From: Bacteroidota bacterium | Lineage (GTDB): Bacteria > Bacteroidota > Bacteroidia > Chitinophagales > Chitinophagaceae | Length of the DNA stretch: 64,000 nt | Direction of reading: 5' to 3' | Assembly (NCBI GenBank): GCA_016868475.1 | Contig: VGGU01000007.1 | Coordinates: 1-64,000 of the forward strand | In this document: piece by piece, positions 1 to 9,863 of the stretch | How the letters are laid out: every line of letters begins with the position of its first letter | Position numbering within the stretch: the first letter of the stretch is position 1 | Notes under the pieces: generated by a model | Seen by the model: the letters and a program-made list of their open reading frames with translations, nothing else | What the model was told of the DNA's origin: nothing | Databases searched by the model: none | Translations under genes and position numbers: made by a program

Positions 1-2
1 GA

Positions 3-1004
3 GATTTTCAATCAGAAATAAATAACAGACTCCCTTTCTCATTGATCAGCAACGACACAGCTAAAAATGAGCTGGTGATCATGCCAGGCTATTGGTTTGA
101 ATACAATTTCTATGCGTTAGCACGCAATAGTGAAAAGTTAGCGATACGGGATGGACGATCAGATAAGAGAATCTACTTGGAATATGACTATCTCGCACCT
201 GACACGGTAAATGAAATGCTAGAAGCAATCACCCTTCTAGCCTCCAGCACTGGCCAAGCCTATGCAAAAAAGAAAAGGGTAAAAAAGAATCAGTCATTTA
301 CTGCAATAGGCAATGCATTGCTACAAAACAACCCTGCTGCAGTAGATCAACTTACTCTTTTACTGAATGATGCAGAGAATAGTCATAGACCTGTGCGTTT
401 GACTAAAGTGAATGCAGCCTATCGTAACTATCATCGTTTGATCCGTTATTATTGCGTGAAAGCATTGTTTGCTATTAAACCCAAAGGCACCGATTGGATG
501 CAATATCTAATAAACCGCTGTGAGAAAGTCCAAAAGCAACCCGCAGCCTGGGTCAATGTGGGGGGGCAATTGTTGCCAGAACAAGCTCTCGATCAACTAA
601 TGAAAAATATCTGTGCCGGTAAGATAAGTAGCTGGGATCAAATTCATGACTGGTATCGTAAACAAAGTGACCGATATCAATCAGACAAAGTTGATCATGC
701 CCTATCGGTGCTGCTCCTGATTTCAAACACTAGACCCAGCCGACTGAGCCGAAAGGCTATACTTTCTTTGGTGGATGAGGCGGAGGAAACTGAGGCCTGG
801 ATCATGTCCCAGATCAAAAAATCAAGAGAGAAAGATTATCAAAATCCATTTCGAAAAATGCTCTACACCAACGAAAAAGAAATGGAGCAGGTTATGGGCA
901 AATTGGACCACAACCCATTTATCAAAAGCCTAGAGGCCAAACAAACCCTGTTCTTTCAGCAAACGGCAAGGGTAAAGCTTCTCTTAGCTGGAAAGAAAAG
1001 TTAA
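3..1004 (+). CDS. C-terminal part of a DUF4954-like protein (5' end outside window)
   Basis: Frame 3 is open from base 3 with no stop before the listed TTG at 42, so the gene likely enters from the left; 'MPGYWFEYNFYALARNSEKLAIRDGR...IEYDYLAPDTVNEM'-type sequence resembles DUF4954 proteins. Confidence 0.6.
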   Translation, partial: DFQSEINNRLPFSLISNDTAKNELVIMPGYWFEYNFYALARNSEKLAIRDGRSDKRIYLEYDYLAPDTVNEMLEAITLLASSTGQAYAKKKRVKKNQSFTAIGNALLQNNPAAVDQLTLLLNDAENSHRPVRLTKVNAAYRNYHRLIRYYCVKALFAIKPKGTDWMQYLINRCEKVQKQPAAWVNVGGQLLPEQALDQLMKNICAGKISSWDQIHDWYRKQSDRYQSDKVDHALSVLLLISNTRPSRLSRKAILSLVDEAEETEAWIMSQIKKSREKDYQNPFRKMLYTNEKEMEQVMGKLDHNPFIKSLEAKQTLFFQQTARVKLLLAGKKS

Positions 1005-1062
1005 TTTATCTATCCTCCAACTAGCTCGGGGTACTGAAGGAATTGGGCCGTCATTAGCCTAT

Positions 1063-1076
1063 GTGACTAGAATCAC
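1063..1076. promoter_or_regulatory. FNR/CRP-type palindrome GTGAC-TAGA-ATCAC upstream of PDO-like gene
   Basis: Perfect GTGA-N6-TCAC; GAAATTTG (near TAnnTTTG) lies 32 bp downstream centre-to-centre at 1098-1105. Confidence 0.6.
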
Positions 1077-1131
1077 TTAACAAGAAAATCCAATTCCGAA
1101 ATTTGTTTTATAAACTATTAAAATTCTATAT

Positions 1132-2550
1132 ATGAAAGTTGAACAAATCTACACCGGTTGCTTGGCGCATGGCGCTTATTACATTGAAAGCAATGGAGAG
1201 GCCGTGGTGATTGATCCACTGCGTGAAGTTGAACCCTATATTCAAAGGGCAGAAAAGAATGGCTCCAAGATCAAGTATGTTTTGGAAACTCACTTTCATG
1301 CAGATTTTGTATCTGGCCACCTTGACCTAAGTAATAAATCAGGCGCTACCATTGTATATGGACCAACGGCAAAGCCTGGATTTAATGCCATTGTTGCCGA
1401 GGACGGCCAAGAGTTTAAAATTGGAGAGCTAACCTTAAAAGTGCTGCATACACCCGGTCATACCATGGAGAGCACCTGTTATTTGTTGCTCAATGAAAAA
1501 AGTAGCCCCATTGGTCTATTCTCGGGAGATACTTTATTCATTGGAGATGTTGGGCGCCCAGATTTAGCACAAAAATTAGTAGCGGATCTGACTCAAGAAA
1601 AATTAGCCGGCCACTTATATGATTCTCTACGCAACAAGATCATGACATTGCCTGATGACGTCATTGTGTATCCAGCTCACGGAGCAGGCAGCGCTTGCGG
1701 TAAGAAGATGAGCAAAGAAACTACTGATTCATTGGGTAATCAAAAGAAAACAAACTATGCTTTGCGCGCAAATATGACCAAAGAGGAGTTCATCAAAGAA
1801 GTGCTTGATGGGCTGGTTGCTCCCCCTGCTTATTTCCCCCTCAATGTGATGATGAATATCCAGGGTTATGAAGCCTTTGACAAAGTATTGGAAAGAGGTC
1901 AGCACGCCCTTAGTCCTGAGGCATTTGAAGCAGCCGCCAATGAAACCAACGCGTTAATCTTGGATACGCGCGCTCCTCAAACATTTGCAGCTGGGTTCAT
2001 ACCCAATTCAATCAACATAGGGATTGACGGAGAGTTTGCGCCATGGGCAGGCGCAATGATATCCGATATCAAACAGGAAATTTTATTGGTTTGTGATCAA
2101 GGACGTGAGGAAGAAGCTATCACTCGTTTAGCTCGTGTTGGGTATGATCACACTATCGGATACTTACAAGGCGGATTTGCTTCTTGGACACAAGCAGGTA
2201 AAGAACTTGATCAAATCCAATCAGTGGATGCGAATTACTTAGCAGGCATCATTGAGAAACAGCCTGTAAATATTCTGGACGTTCGTAAAAAAAATGAATA
2301 TAATAGCGAGCATATTTTGGATGCAGAAAACGCGCCCTTAGATTTTATCAACAACAGCATGGCTCAAATTGACAAAAGCAAAACCTACTATGTACACTGT
2401 GCAGGAGGATATAGATCTATGATCTTCACTTCTATCCTCCGCTCACGCGGTTTTGAAAACCTCATTGACGTGAAGGGTGGTTTTAAAGCATTGAAGGAAA
2501 GCGGCAAGTTTGCAATAAGCGATTACGTTTGTCCTACTTCCTTACTCTAG
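1132..2550 (+). CDS. MBL-fold hydrolase / persulfide dioxygenase-like with two C-terminal rhodanese domains
   Basis: THFHADF, HTPGHT, SGDTLFIGDVGRPDL MBL motifs; rhodanese loops CDQGREE and CAGGYRS. Confidence 0.85.
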   Translation: MKVEQIYTGCLAHGAYYIESNGEAVVIDPLREVEPYIQRAEKNGSKIKYVLETHFHADFVSGHLDLSNKSGATIVYGPTAKPGFNAIVAEDGQEFKIGELTLKVLHTPGHTMESTCYLLLNEKSSPIGLFSGDTLFIGDVGRPDLAQKLVADLTQEKLAGHLYDSLRNKIMTLPDDVIVYPAHGAGSACGKKMSKETTDSLGNQKKTNYALRANMTKEEFIKEVLDGLVAPPAYFPLNVMMNIQGYEAFDKVLERGQHALSPEAFEAAANETNALILDTRAPQTFAAGFIPNSINIGIDGEFAPWAGAMISDIKQEILLVCDQGREEEAITRLARVGYDHTIGYLQGGFASWTQAGKELDQIQSVDANYLAGIIEKQPVNILDVRKKNEYNSEHILDAENAPLDFINNSMAQIDKSKTYYVHCAGGYRSMIFTSILRSRGFENLIDVKGGFKALKESGKFAISDYVCPTSLL

Positions 2551-2586
2551 AGTGGAGCCAACTTTATATTCATTCAATTACATACT

Positions 2587-2901
2587 ATGATAGGTTTTAT
2601 TAAAAAACTATTCGGCCCTTCTGTTGACTTCTTGCAATTAGTCATGGAAAAAAACGCCATTATTATTGATGTTCGCAGTCCTGGAGAATATAGGTCTGGA
2701 AATATCCCCGGATCTAAGAATTACCCAGTAGATAGTCTCAATGGAAAAATCAAAGAAATAAAGGCGCTCAATAAACCGGTTATCACCGTTTGCCAAAGCG
2801 GTATGCGTAGTGCAATAGCTAAAGGAAAATTGCAACAAGCAGGTCTTGAGGTCTATAATGGAGGTCCCTGGAGCAGTCTATTGCGTAAGTTGGATAAATA
2901 A
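2587..2901 (+). CDS. rhodanese-like domain protein
   Basis: IDVRSPGEYRSGNIPGSKN and CQSGMRS active-site loop. Confidence 0.88.
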   Translation: MIGFIKKLFGPSVDFLQLVMEKNAIIIDVRSPGEYRSGNIPGSKNYPVDSLNGKIKEIKALNKPVITVCQSGMRSAIAKGKLQQAGLEVYNGGPWSSLLRKLDK

Positions 2902-2953
2902 GAAGATTAGTTTTATTAACCTCACTTATGATGACCAGCTGAATTTGGTCTAT

Positions 2954-2967
2954 GTGACTTATATCAC
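2954..2967. promoter_or_regulatory. FNR/CRP-type palindrome GTGAC-TTAT-ATCAC upstream of SQR
   Basis: Perfect GTGA-N6-TCAC; TATCTTAG (-7-like) 33 bp downstream at 2990-2997. Confidence 0.65.
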
Positions 2968-3014
2968 CTGTTGAGCAATAGCTTGTACTTATCTTAGTTC
3001 AATAGTTTAATTCT

Positions 3015-4211
3015 ATGCATTATCAACATCAACTAGTAATTGTAGGTGGCGGAAATGCCGGCATCTCTACAGCAGCCCAATTGCTTCGTAAAAACAAACA
3101 ATTAGACATTGTCATTATTGAGCCTTCAACTTTTCATTATTATCAACCTGCCTGGACCCTGGTAGGTGCTGGCGTATTTGATGTGCAAAAAACCAAACGG
3201 ACAGAAGCCAGCGTCATTCCTAAAGGAGCCCGCTGGATCAAGAGTAAGGCCACTAGTTTTCAACCCGAGAATAATCAGGTAACCTTGGAAAATGGAGAAA
3301 CGATTAATTATGAATTGTTGATTGTTGCACCGGGGATACAATTAAACTGGCATGAGATTAAAGGATTAACTGAGAGTTTAGGAAAAAATGGAGTCACTTC
3401 TAATTATAAATTTGAGTTAGCCCCCTACACTTGGGAATGCATCAAGAACTTCAAAGGGGGAAACATGCTCTTTACAAATCCCCCGGGTGCCGTTAAGTGT
3501 GGAGGTGCCCCCCATAAAATTATGTGGATGGCGGGAGATTGGTTAAGGAAGAAAAAATTATTAGCACAAACGAAGATCCAGTATTGGAGTGGAGGCACTC
3601 GTTTGTTTGGAGTTCCAAAATATGAAAAGACTTTCCTGAAAGTAGCGGAACGGAACCACGTGGATATGCATTTCTACACTAAGCTAGTGGAGGTGGATGG
3701 CCCTAACAAAAAAGCAAAATTCATTGGCTTTGGAGAGAATAATAAAAATCAAGAATACTGGGTTAACTTTGATATGCTCCACGTAACTCCTCCTCAATCA
3801 GCTCCTGATTTTGTTCGCAACAGCCCACTTGCCAATGAAGCGGGTTGGGTTGACGTTGACAAATTCACTTTGCAACATGCTCGTTATCCAAATGTATTTA
3901 GCTTAGGAGATGCTGCTTCTTTGCCTACTTCTCGTACCGGTGCAGCCATACGGAAACAAGTAACAGTATTGGTTCAAAACATACTAGCCTTCAAAGAGGG
4001 TAAGCCACTAACGCATCGTTATAACGGATACAGCAGCTGCCCTGTGGTAACCAGTTATGGCACCTTGGTGCTTTGCGAGTTTGATTATGATGGCAAGCCC
4101 ACGGAAACTTTCCCCTTTGATCAAAGCAAAGAACGATGGAGTATGTATATGCTAAAAAAATGGATGCTCCCTTGGTTATATTGGAATCAAATTTTACCTG
4201 GCAAAATGTAA
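3015..4211 (+). CDS. sulfide:quinone oxidoreductase-like FAD/NAD(P)-binding protein
   Basis: GGGNAGIS dinucleotide motif; PPGAVKCGGAPHKIMWMA; YNGYSSCPVVTSYGTLVLCEFDYDGKP. Confidence 0.85.
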   Translation: MHYQHQLVIVGGGNAGISTAAQLLRKNKQLDIVIIEPSTFHYYQPAWTLVGAGVFDVQKTKRTEASVIPKGARWIKSKATSFQPENNQVTLENGETINYELLIVAPGIQLNWHEIKGLTESLGKNGVTSNYKFELAPYTWECIKNFKGGNMLFTNPPGAVKCGGAPHKIMWMAGDWLRKKKLLAQTKIQYWSGGTRLFGVPKYEKTFLKVAERNHVDMHFYTKLVEVDGPNKKAKFIGFGENNKNQEYWVNFDMLHVTPPQSAPDFVRNSPLANEAGWVDVDKFTLQHARYPNVFSLGDAASLPTSRTGAAIRKQVTVLVQNILAFKEGKPLTHRYNGYSSCPVVTSYGTLVLCEFDYDGKPTETFPFDQSKERWSMYMLKKWMLPWLYWNQILPGKM

Positions 4212-4220
4212 ACGGCGAAA

Positions 4221-4442
4221 ATGAAGACCTGGATTTTCAACAATAAATTAACGATAATTGGCGTAGTTCTTGGGGCCATTGGCGGCTTCATTTACTGGCA
4301 ACAAATTGGGTGTGTTTCAGGCACCTGCCCTATTACATCTTCCTGGTTTAACAGCACGGCCTACGGAGCCCTTATGGGTGGCTTATTGTTTAGTCTTTTT
4401 AAGCAACAAAAAAAAGAAAACCCCCGGAGAACCGAGGGTTGA
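4221..4442 (+). CDS. small membrane protein, DUF6132-like
   Basis: 73 aa with two TM segments, GCVSGTCPITSSW motif. Confidence 0.65.
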   Translation: MKTWIFNNKLTIIGVVLGAIGGFIYWQQIGCVSGTCPITSSWFNSTAYGALMGGLLFSLFKQQKKENPRRTEG

Positions 4443-4609
4443 ATATAAACAAAAGCAAACTTTAGTTGTTTTCCCGTCAAGGTCAAAACTAATAAAAGCC
4501 GTTTTTTACATACTTGATGTTGGTCAGCCTTTGTGCTGATTCCTGTCAAGAAATTTTCTCTTACAAAAAACTAAGCTGCTGCGGCCATTGATTCCTATTT
4601 TTGTTCTTC

Positions 4610-6169
4610 ATGAGACCTACTACCGTTAAAACAATTTCTCTGGTGGCCATACCGGTGGTTGCCATTTCTTTTTTACTTGCCTGGTTGTTGAAAGACAATA
4701 AGGTGATGATGACAGGGCTTACACTTCTTATTGTACTTACAAGTTTTATCCCAGGCACACGTTCAACCTTGCTGGCAGGGATTGCAACCATGGTATTAAT
4801 TACTCTATGGAGCGCACTTTTTCCTCCTGAACAATTTGACCTGATCCGAGAACTTTTGGTCCAACTCTACATGTTATCATTGGCCGCATTCACCATGATT
4901 ATGGTATTCTACTACAAGAGAGTGCAAGAAAATTACAATATTGAAAAAGCGCACATGACCTGTCTTTTTGAAAATGCCACAGAAGGTATTTTGCTCACCA
5001 ATCGAAAAGGCGTGATAGTCATGGCCAATAGAGCTGCCGAAGAGATGTTTGATTACTCCGCCGGCGAGTTGGACGGTCTTTCCATTGAAAATCTAATTCC
5101 TCAAAGATACCAACACAATCACTCAAGCCATAGAGAAGGATTCTATCATCAACCCAACAATAGGTATATGGGGAAGGGTCGAGACCTTTTTGCTCGGAAA
5201 AAAGACCAAAGCGAGTTTCCTGTGGAGATCAGCCTCTCTTCCTATAATCAGAATGACGAAACCTTTGTGATTGCATTTATTGTAGATATTACTTCCCGAA
5301 AAGAAGCAGAAAACAAGTTAGCCTCACAGCGAGAAGACTTGGAGAAGGCAAGTCAGGATATGCGCGTACTCAATACTCAATTGGAGGAAAAAGTAGAAGG
5401 CCGAACAGTGGTTTTACAAGAAGCTTTAGAAAAACTCGAGATCTCACAGAAGGAACTTAGCACTTCGCTTGACAAAGAAAGACAATTGAACGAGATCAAA
5501 AGCCGGTTTGTTTCAATGGCTTCTCATGAATTCAGGACACCTCTTAGTACCATTTTATCTTCGGCAACTCTTATTGCTAAATTTCCAGAAATTGACGATC
5601 AACCTAAAAGGGAAAAACATGTTGGCCGCATCAAGGACTCTGTAAAGCACTTGAATGAACTACTGGAAGATTTTCTCTCCCTTGGAAAACTGGAAGAAGG
5701 AAAAGTTAGTATTAGTGCCATTGAATTTTCTGTGCCGGAGTTTTTTGACGATATCGTGGATGAAGTAAAACCTCAATTAAAGAAAGATCAAAAGATTGAG
5801 TACAGCTACGCCAGCCTTACCAACTTTGTCACAGATAAGCGTATGCTGAAAAACATTTTGCTGAATATACTTTCCAATGGAATCAAATTTTCTGGAGAAG
5901 GCACGGTGATCTCATTGGAAGCCTGCTTGGAAGATTACCAACTAAAAATTATTGTCAAAGACCAAGGTATTGGAATCCCTGAAGAAGACCAGAAACATCT
6001 GTTCGCCACTTTTTTTAGAGCTGCCAATGTCAGCAATACTCAAGGCACCGGGTTAGGTCTGGCTATAGTTAAACGATACGTAAATCTCTTGAAAGGAGAG
6101 ATAAGTTTACAAAGTGTATTAGAATTAGGCACTACCATTACCATGAAATTACCCCAGCTTCAAGCTTAG
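4610..6169 (+). CDS. PAS-domain sensor histidine kinase, membrane-bound
   Basis: TM segments, PAS (FENATEGILLTNRKGVI), SHEFRTPLST H-box, HATPase N/G boxes; ATG at 4610 preferred over TTG at 4601. Confidence 0.87.
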   Translation: MRPTTVKTISLVAIPVVAISFLLAWLLKDNKVMMTGLTLLIVLTSFIPGTRSTLLAGIATMVLITLWSALFPPEQFDLIRELLVQLYMLSLAAFTMIMVFYYKRVQENYNIEKAHMTCLFENATEGILLTNRKGVIVMANRAAEEMFDYSAGELDGLSIENLIPQRYQHNHSSHREGFYHQPNNRYMGKGRDLFARKKDQSEFPVEISLSSYNQNDETFVIAFIVDITSRKEAENKLASQREDLEKASQDMRVLNTQLEEKVEGRTVVLQEALEKLEISQKELSTSLDKERQLNEIKSRFVSMASHEFRTPLSTILSSATLIAKFPEIDDQPKREKHVGRIKDSVKHLNELLEDFLSLGKLEEGKVSISAIEFSVPEFFDDIVDEVKPQLKKDQKIEYSYASLTNFVTDKRMLKNILLNILSNGIKFSGEGTVISLEACLEDYQLKIIVKDQGIGIPEEDQKHLFATFFRAANVSNTQGTGLGLAIVKRYVNLLKGEISLQSVLELGTTITMKLPQLQA

Positions 6170-6885
6170 GCAGGATGGCAATTTACAGCATCGGAAGGCA
6201 GTTCCGGAAGAACGGGACTTAGGTAGGGAATCCCTAAATTTAATCCACGCAGAATTAGTAAGATCCCCATGCCCGCTACAAAATAAGGGACCATTTTTTG
6301 TAAGGATAATCGTAGAGCGGGTTTTATAAGATGTCCGCTAAAACTAACTAACAACATCGAAGGAAGGGTTCCAACCCCAAAGGCCGCCATAAAGCCAACA
6401 CTGTCTTCAATTTTTCCAATAGAAAAGGTACTGGCCATTGCTATATAGACTAGTCCGCAGGGTAGCCATGCATTGGCCATACCCAAAATAAAAAAATGAT
6501 GTACTCTTTTGGCTGCCATTAATCGCTTGGAAATAAATTGTTGGATGCCTGTAAAAAAACGGGCCAGCAATGGCCATTTTAGCGGGTAAGACTTTTTATT
6601 GTATAACAGGGCAGCAAGTATAATCAGTATCCCCATTCCAATGGAAAGTCCTTGTTGGAATCGACCAATTTGTAGCGGTCTACCAGCCAGTCCAATCAAT
6701 AGTCCTAAAAATGCATAATTGATTACTCTGCCAATTTGATAAGAAGCTATCAACACATTTTTTTTGACAATCGATTGAACCTGATGCATAGGTAATGCTA
6801 AATTCAGGGGCCCACACATGCCTATGCAGTGAAAGCTGCCAGCAAGGCCCAGCATTAATCCCCCCAATAACAGCACTGTATTCAT
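6166..6885 (-). CDS. sulfite exporter TauE/SafE-family (COG2836-like) membrane protein of cbb3 locus
   Basis: GLAGSFHCIGMCGPL N-terminus, polytopic; last gene of cco operon. Confidence 0.8.
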   Translation of the reverse strand: MNTVLLLGGLMLGLAGSFHCIGMCGPLNLALPMHQVQSIVKKNVLIASYQIGRVINYAFLGLLIGLAGRPLQIGRFQQGLSIGMGILIILAALLYNKKSYPLKWPLLARFFTGIQQFISKRLMAAKRVHHFFILGMANAWLPCGLVYIAMASTFSIGKIEDSVGFMAAFGVGTLPSMLLVSFSGHLIKPALRLSLQKMVPYFVAGMGILLILRGLNLGIPYLSPVLPELPSDAVNCHPA

Positions 6886-7322
6886 TAATAAACTACAATG
6901 TCTTTTTCCGCATAATAATTTTTCTCAGACTGAGTCCAGGTGATCTTCCCTTTGTATGTACCAGGCAATATGGAGTCTTTGGAAAAAAATTGTTGCCCTT
7001 TATCGTCAGTAGCCAACAAAAATCTTCGATCTTTTCTTGAATCATTGGCGCAATAAAAAAATATCTCCCCGGTAGCTTTGGCTAAATGCATTTCTGATGG
7101 CAATTCTAGAACAATTCCCCCTGAAACAGGAAACAGCTTTACTTCCGCACTTAGCGTTGCAGCAGCGGCTTTTCCGTCAATGACTTGTTGGTAACGAAGC
7201 TCTTGTTTATAATAATCCTTTTCAACCAGTTCAAAATCAGTGTTAAACGCTTGATAGACCAAAAAAGCCATACCTCCAGCAAATAGTATAAAGGCCAATA
7301 TCAGTTTATTTCCCCAGTTCAT
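6885..7322 (-). CDS. ccoH: FixH/CcoH family protein
   Basis: N-terminal TM followed by DFELVEKDYYKQELRYQQVID; position after ccoG. Confidence 0.8.
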   Translation of the reverse strand: MNWGNKLILAFILFAGGMAFLVYQAFNTDFELVEKDYYKQELRYQQVIDGKAAAATLSAEVKLFPVSGGIVLELPSEMHLAKATGEIFFYCANDSRKDRRFLLATDDKGQQFFSKDSILPGTYKGKITWTQSEKNYYAEKDIVVY

Positions 7323-7330
7323 TACTTAAC

Positions 7331-8743
7331 TTATTCTCCTTTGGTAAATGGTCCTGTGAAATTAGTCTTTATGGTGGTAATTTTTTCTTTTCCCGAATAG
7401 AGGCCAACTTTTAATTTAACTGTTCGTTGACTTAATGCTTTCTTAGAGATAGTGATAAAGAATGAACCTGCTGCTTGATCTTCCCGTTTAAGGTGAATAA
7501 AATTATTGCCGATCATGGATACTCTACCAGAATGCTCAAACTCGCCTTCTAGCTTCAGCGTTACATCCTTATCCTTCATGGTTTTATTAATGATCTTAAT
7601 CTCATATAGATTACTGAGACTATCCACCCCAACTTCCTGATATAATTGCCCCCTGGTTCTGACAATGGTGCCATCTATAGCTGCTCGTGTAGCTAACAAC
7701 AGGGCAAGTAGTCCTGATAATACTATCAATATGAAGGTGTAAAACTTCATACGTGCAGTGTAGCGAAGGGGCTTTTGTAGTGAAATTCCATTTTCAGAAT
7801 CATAGCGAACAAGACCCCGAGGTTTGTTGATAGACTCCATGATCTGATCACAGGCGTCAATGCAAGCCGTGCACCCCACACACTCCATTTGTAGCCCATT
7901 TCTAATATCAATACCAGTAGGACAAACCCTTACGCAATTGAAGCAATCAATGCAATCACCAAAGCTTTCACTCCCCTCCCCCTTTTTTAATTTTCCACGG
8001 GGTTCCCCACGTTGGTAATCATAGGCAACAATCATGGAATTGCGGTCAAGTAATACACTTTGTAAACGACCATAGGGGCATACCACTGTGCAGGCTTGCT
8101 CCCGAAAGAAAGCATAAACTAAATAAAATACAGACGAAAAAACAATTAGCGATAAAAAACCTACCCAGTGCTGCGAAACTGGCTCAGTGATGATCTGCCA
8201 AAGTTTGTCAACACCAATGATATAGGCCAAAAAGTAATTGGCAATAATAAAAGCTACTCCAAAAAAAACTGTGTGCTTCCCTGCTTTTTTACTGATCTTT
8301 TCGGTATTCCAAGACATTTTAGCCAACACTCTTTGCTTTGACGCGTCTCCTTCAATCAGGTATTCTATTTTACGAAAGACCATTTCCATGAAAATGGTCT
8401 GTGGGCATATCCATCCGCAAAACAAGCGTCCAAAAGCGGCAGTAAATAAAACTATAATGATGATGAAGGTCACCATCGTCAGGCCAAAGATGAAAAAATC
8501 TTGAGGCCAGAAAATCTTTCCGAAGATGATGAACTTAGCTTCGGGTATATTGAATAAAAATAATGGCCGGTCCTTGTACTTGATAAAAGGCAGGCTTAGA
8601 AAAACCAAAAAAAAGACTCTACTAGCCCAAGTTCGAGCTGAGCTAAATCTGCCTTTAGGTTTCTGGGCAAAAATCCACTTTCTTTTTCCTTCTGGGTCTA
8701 CTGTGGCAATTCGGTCCCTGAATGATTCATCATTGGGCCGCAT
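7331..8743 (-). CDS. ccoG: cytochrome c oxidase accessory protein CcoG
   Basis: GRLFCGWICPQTIFMEMVFRKIEYLIEGD, two 4Fe-4S motifs (CIDCFNCVRVCPTG; CVGCTACIDACDQIM). Confidence 0.95.
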   Translation of the reverse strand: MRPNDESFRDRIATVDPEGKRKWIFAQKPKGRFSSARTWASRVFFLVFLSLPFIKYKDRPLFLFNIPEAKFIIFGKIFWPQDFFIFGLTMVTFIIIIVLFTAAFGRLFCGWICPQTIFMEMVFRKIEYLIEGDASKQRVLAKMSWNTEKISKKAGKHTVFFGVAFIIANYFLAYIIGVDKLWQIITEPVSQHWVGFLSLIVFSSVFYLVYAFFREQACTVVCPYGRLQSVLLDRNSMIVAYDYQRGEPRGKLKKGEGSESFGDCIDCFNCVRVCPTGIDIRNGLQMECVGCTACIDACDQIMESINKPRGLVRYDSENGISLQKPLRYTARMKFYTFILIVLSGLLALLLATRAAIDGTIVRTRGQLYQEVGVDSLSNLYEIKIINKTMKDKDVTLKLEGEFEHSGRVSMIGNNFIHLKREDQAAGSFFITISKKALSQRTVKLKVGLYSGKEKITTIKTNFTGPFTKGE

Positions 8744-9830
8744 CTTCTACATATAAATTACCCTGTGGTTCTTTAGGCTCTTTAGGTTTGGTGCCTTTTA
8801 GTGACTTGATATAACTGGACACCTGCGCCATCTCTTTGGCAGATAATTCATCTTTCCAGCTTTTCATTCCATTATTGGCCCCGTATTTAACCACTTTGAA
8901 AATTGATTTGATATCTCCGCTGTAAATCCAATAATCGTCTACTAAGTTTGGGCCAACAGCATTTCCACCTCCATCCTCAGCATGGCAGGTAGCACATTTA
9001 CCGGGGGTGGTGAATATTTTTTGACCTGCGCTCAAATCTTCTGCACTAGTTAACAGTTCCACGGTAGTTTCATCAACACTTTCTCCTTTTGAAGCAAGGA
9101 AAGCTTTCACATCTGCATCCCCTTTAGCAACGGCCATTTCAAATTCCTCTTTACTGGAAGGGGCAGAATGAACAACGTGATAGCGATACAGATAAATAGC
9201 TGCAAAAATAATGCAGATATAGAACCCATATAACCACCATGGGGGCAGCCGATTGTCTAATTCACGGATGCCATCGTACTCGTGTCCGAGATCTAGATCT
9301 TTTTCTTCATCAATAGGTCTGAACAAATTGATGCGATCCCACCAGGAAAGTTGTTTTGCTTTTTTCTCATTGACCACTTCACTATCGGCTTCTGCAACAA
9401 ATTTTGACTTCTCTTTATTAACCAAAAATTTAATATTGATTAGTAATGCGATGATGATAAAGAGTTCTAAAAATAAAACTGTGGCAATGAGATAAAAGGT
9501 GGAAACACTCATTCCCCCAATCAGTTTAGGGGCTGCCACTGTGGTTGCTTCTTGCGCCCATAAGCTCCCCTGGCTTAATAAAGTGGCTCCAATTAACAGC
9601 AATAAGGATTTTGCATTGATCTTACTCTTTTTGTATTTCAGTTCAGCAGCACCTATCAAAATATTTGCCAATACACCAATGATAACCAATAAAAGTGCCA
9701 TTAACGCCAATAGAGTAATGGCCAAGGGGTTGGACAAAATAGAGGAGCCGGAAGGTCCTGCTGCCCATACAGGCGTAGTGGATATAAGCGCAAAGGTTAT
9801 TGTTGCTGTTTTAAGAGTACTTATTTGCAT
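8730..9830 (-). CDS. ccoP: cbb3-type cytochrome c oxidase subunit III (CcoP), mono-heme
   Basis: RELDNRLPPWWLYGFYICIIFAAIYLYRYH CcoP core; single CATCH heme c motif. Confidence 0.9.
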   Translation of the reverse strand: MQISTLKTATITFALISTTPVWAAGPSGSSILSNPLAITLLALMALLLVIIGVLANILIGAAELKYKKSKINAKSLLLLIGATLLSQGSLWAQEATTVAAPKLIGGMSVSTFYLIATVLFLELFIIIALLINIKFLVNKEKSKFVAEADSEVVNEKKAKQLSWWDRINLFRPIDEEKDLDLGHEYDGIRELDNRLPPWWLYGFYICIIFAAIYLYRYHVVHSAPSSKEEFEMAVAKGDADVKAFLASKGESVDETTVELLTSAEDLSAGQKIFTTPGKCATCHAEDGGGNAVGPNLVDDYWIYSGDIKSIFKVVKYGANNGMKSWKDELSAKEMAQVSSYIKSLKGTKPKEPKEPQGNLYVEDAAQ

Positions 9831-9863
9831 ATGCTTGTTATTGTCAGTGGAAGTTGAGGTTTA

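Noticed and set aside
4270-4549. 89-aa plus ORF and 62-aa minus ORF around the DUF6132 gene
   Set aside because: Overlap the better-supported membrane ORF 4221..4442 in other frames; no homology signal
8377-8400. Perfect 9-bp inverted repeat AGACCATTT-CCATGA-AAATGGTCT
   Set aside because: Inside conserved ccoG coding sequence (MVFRKIEY region); probably coincidental
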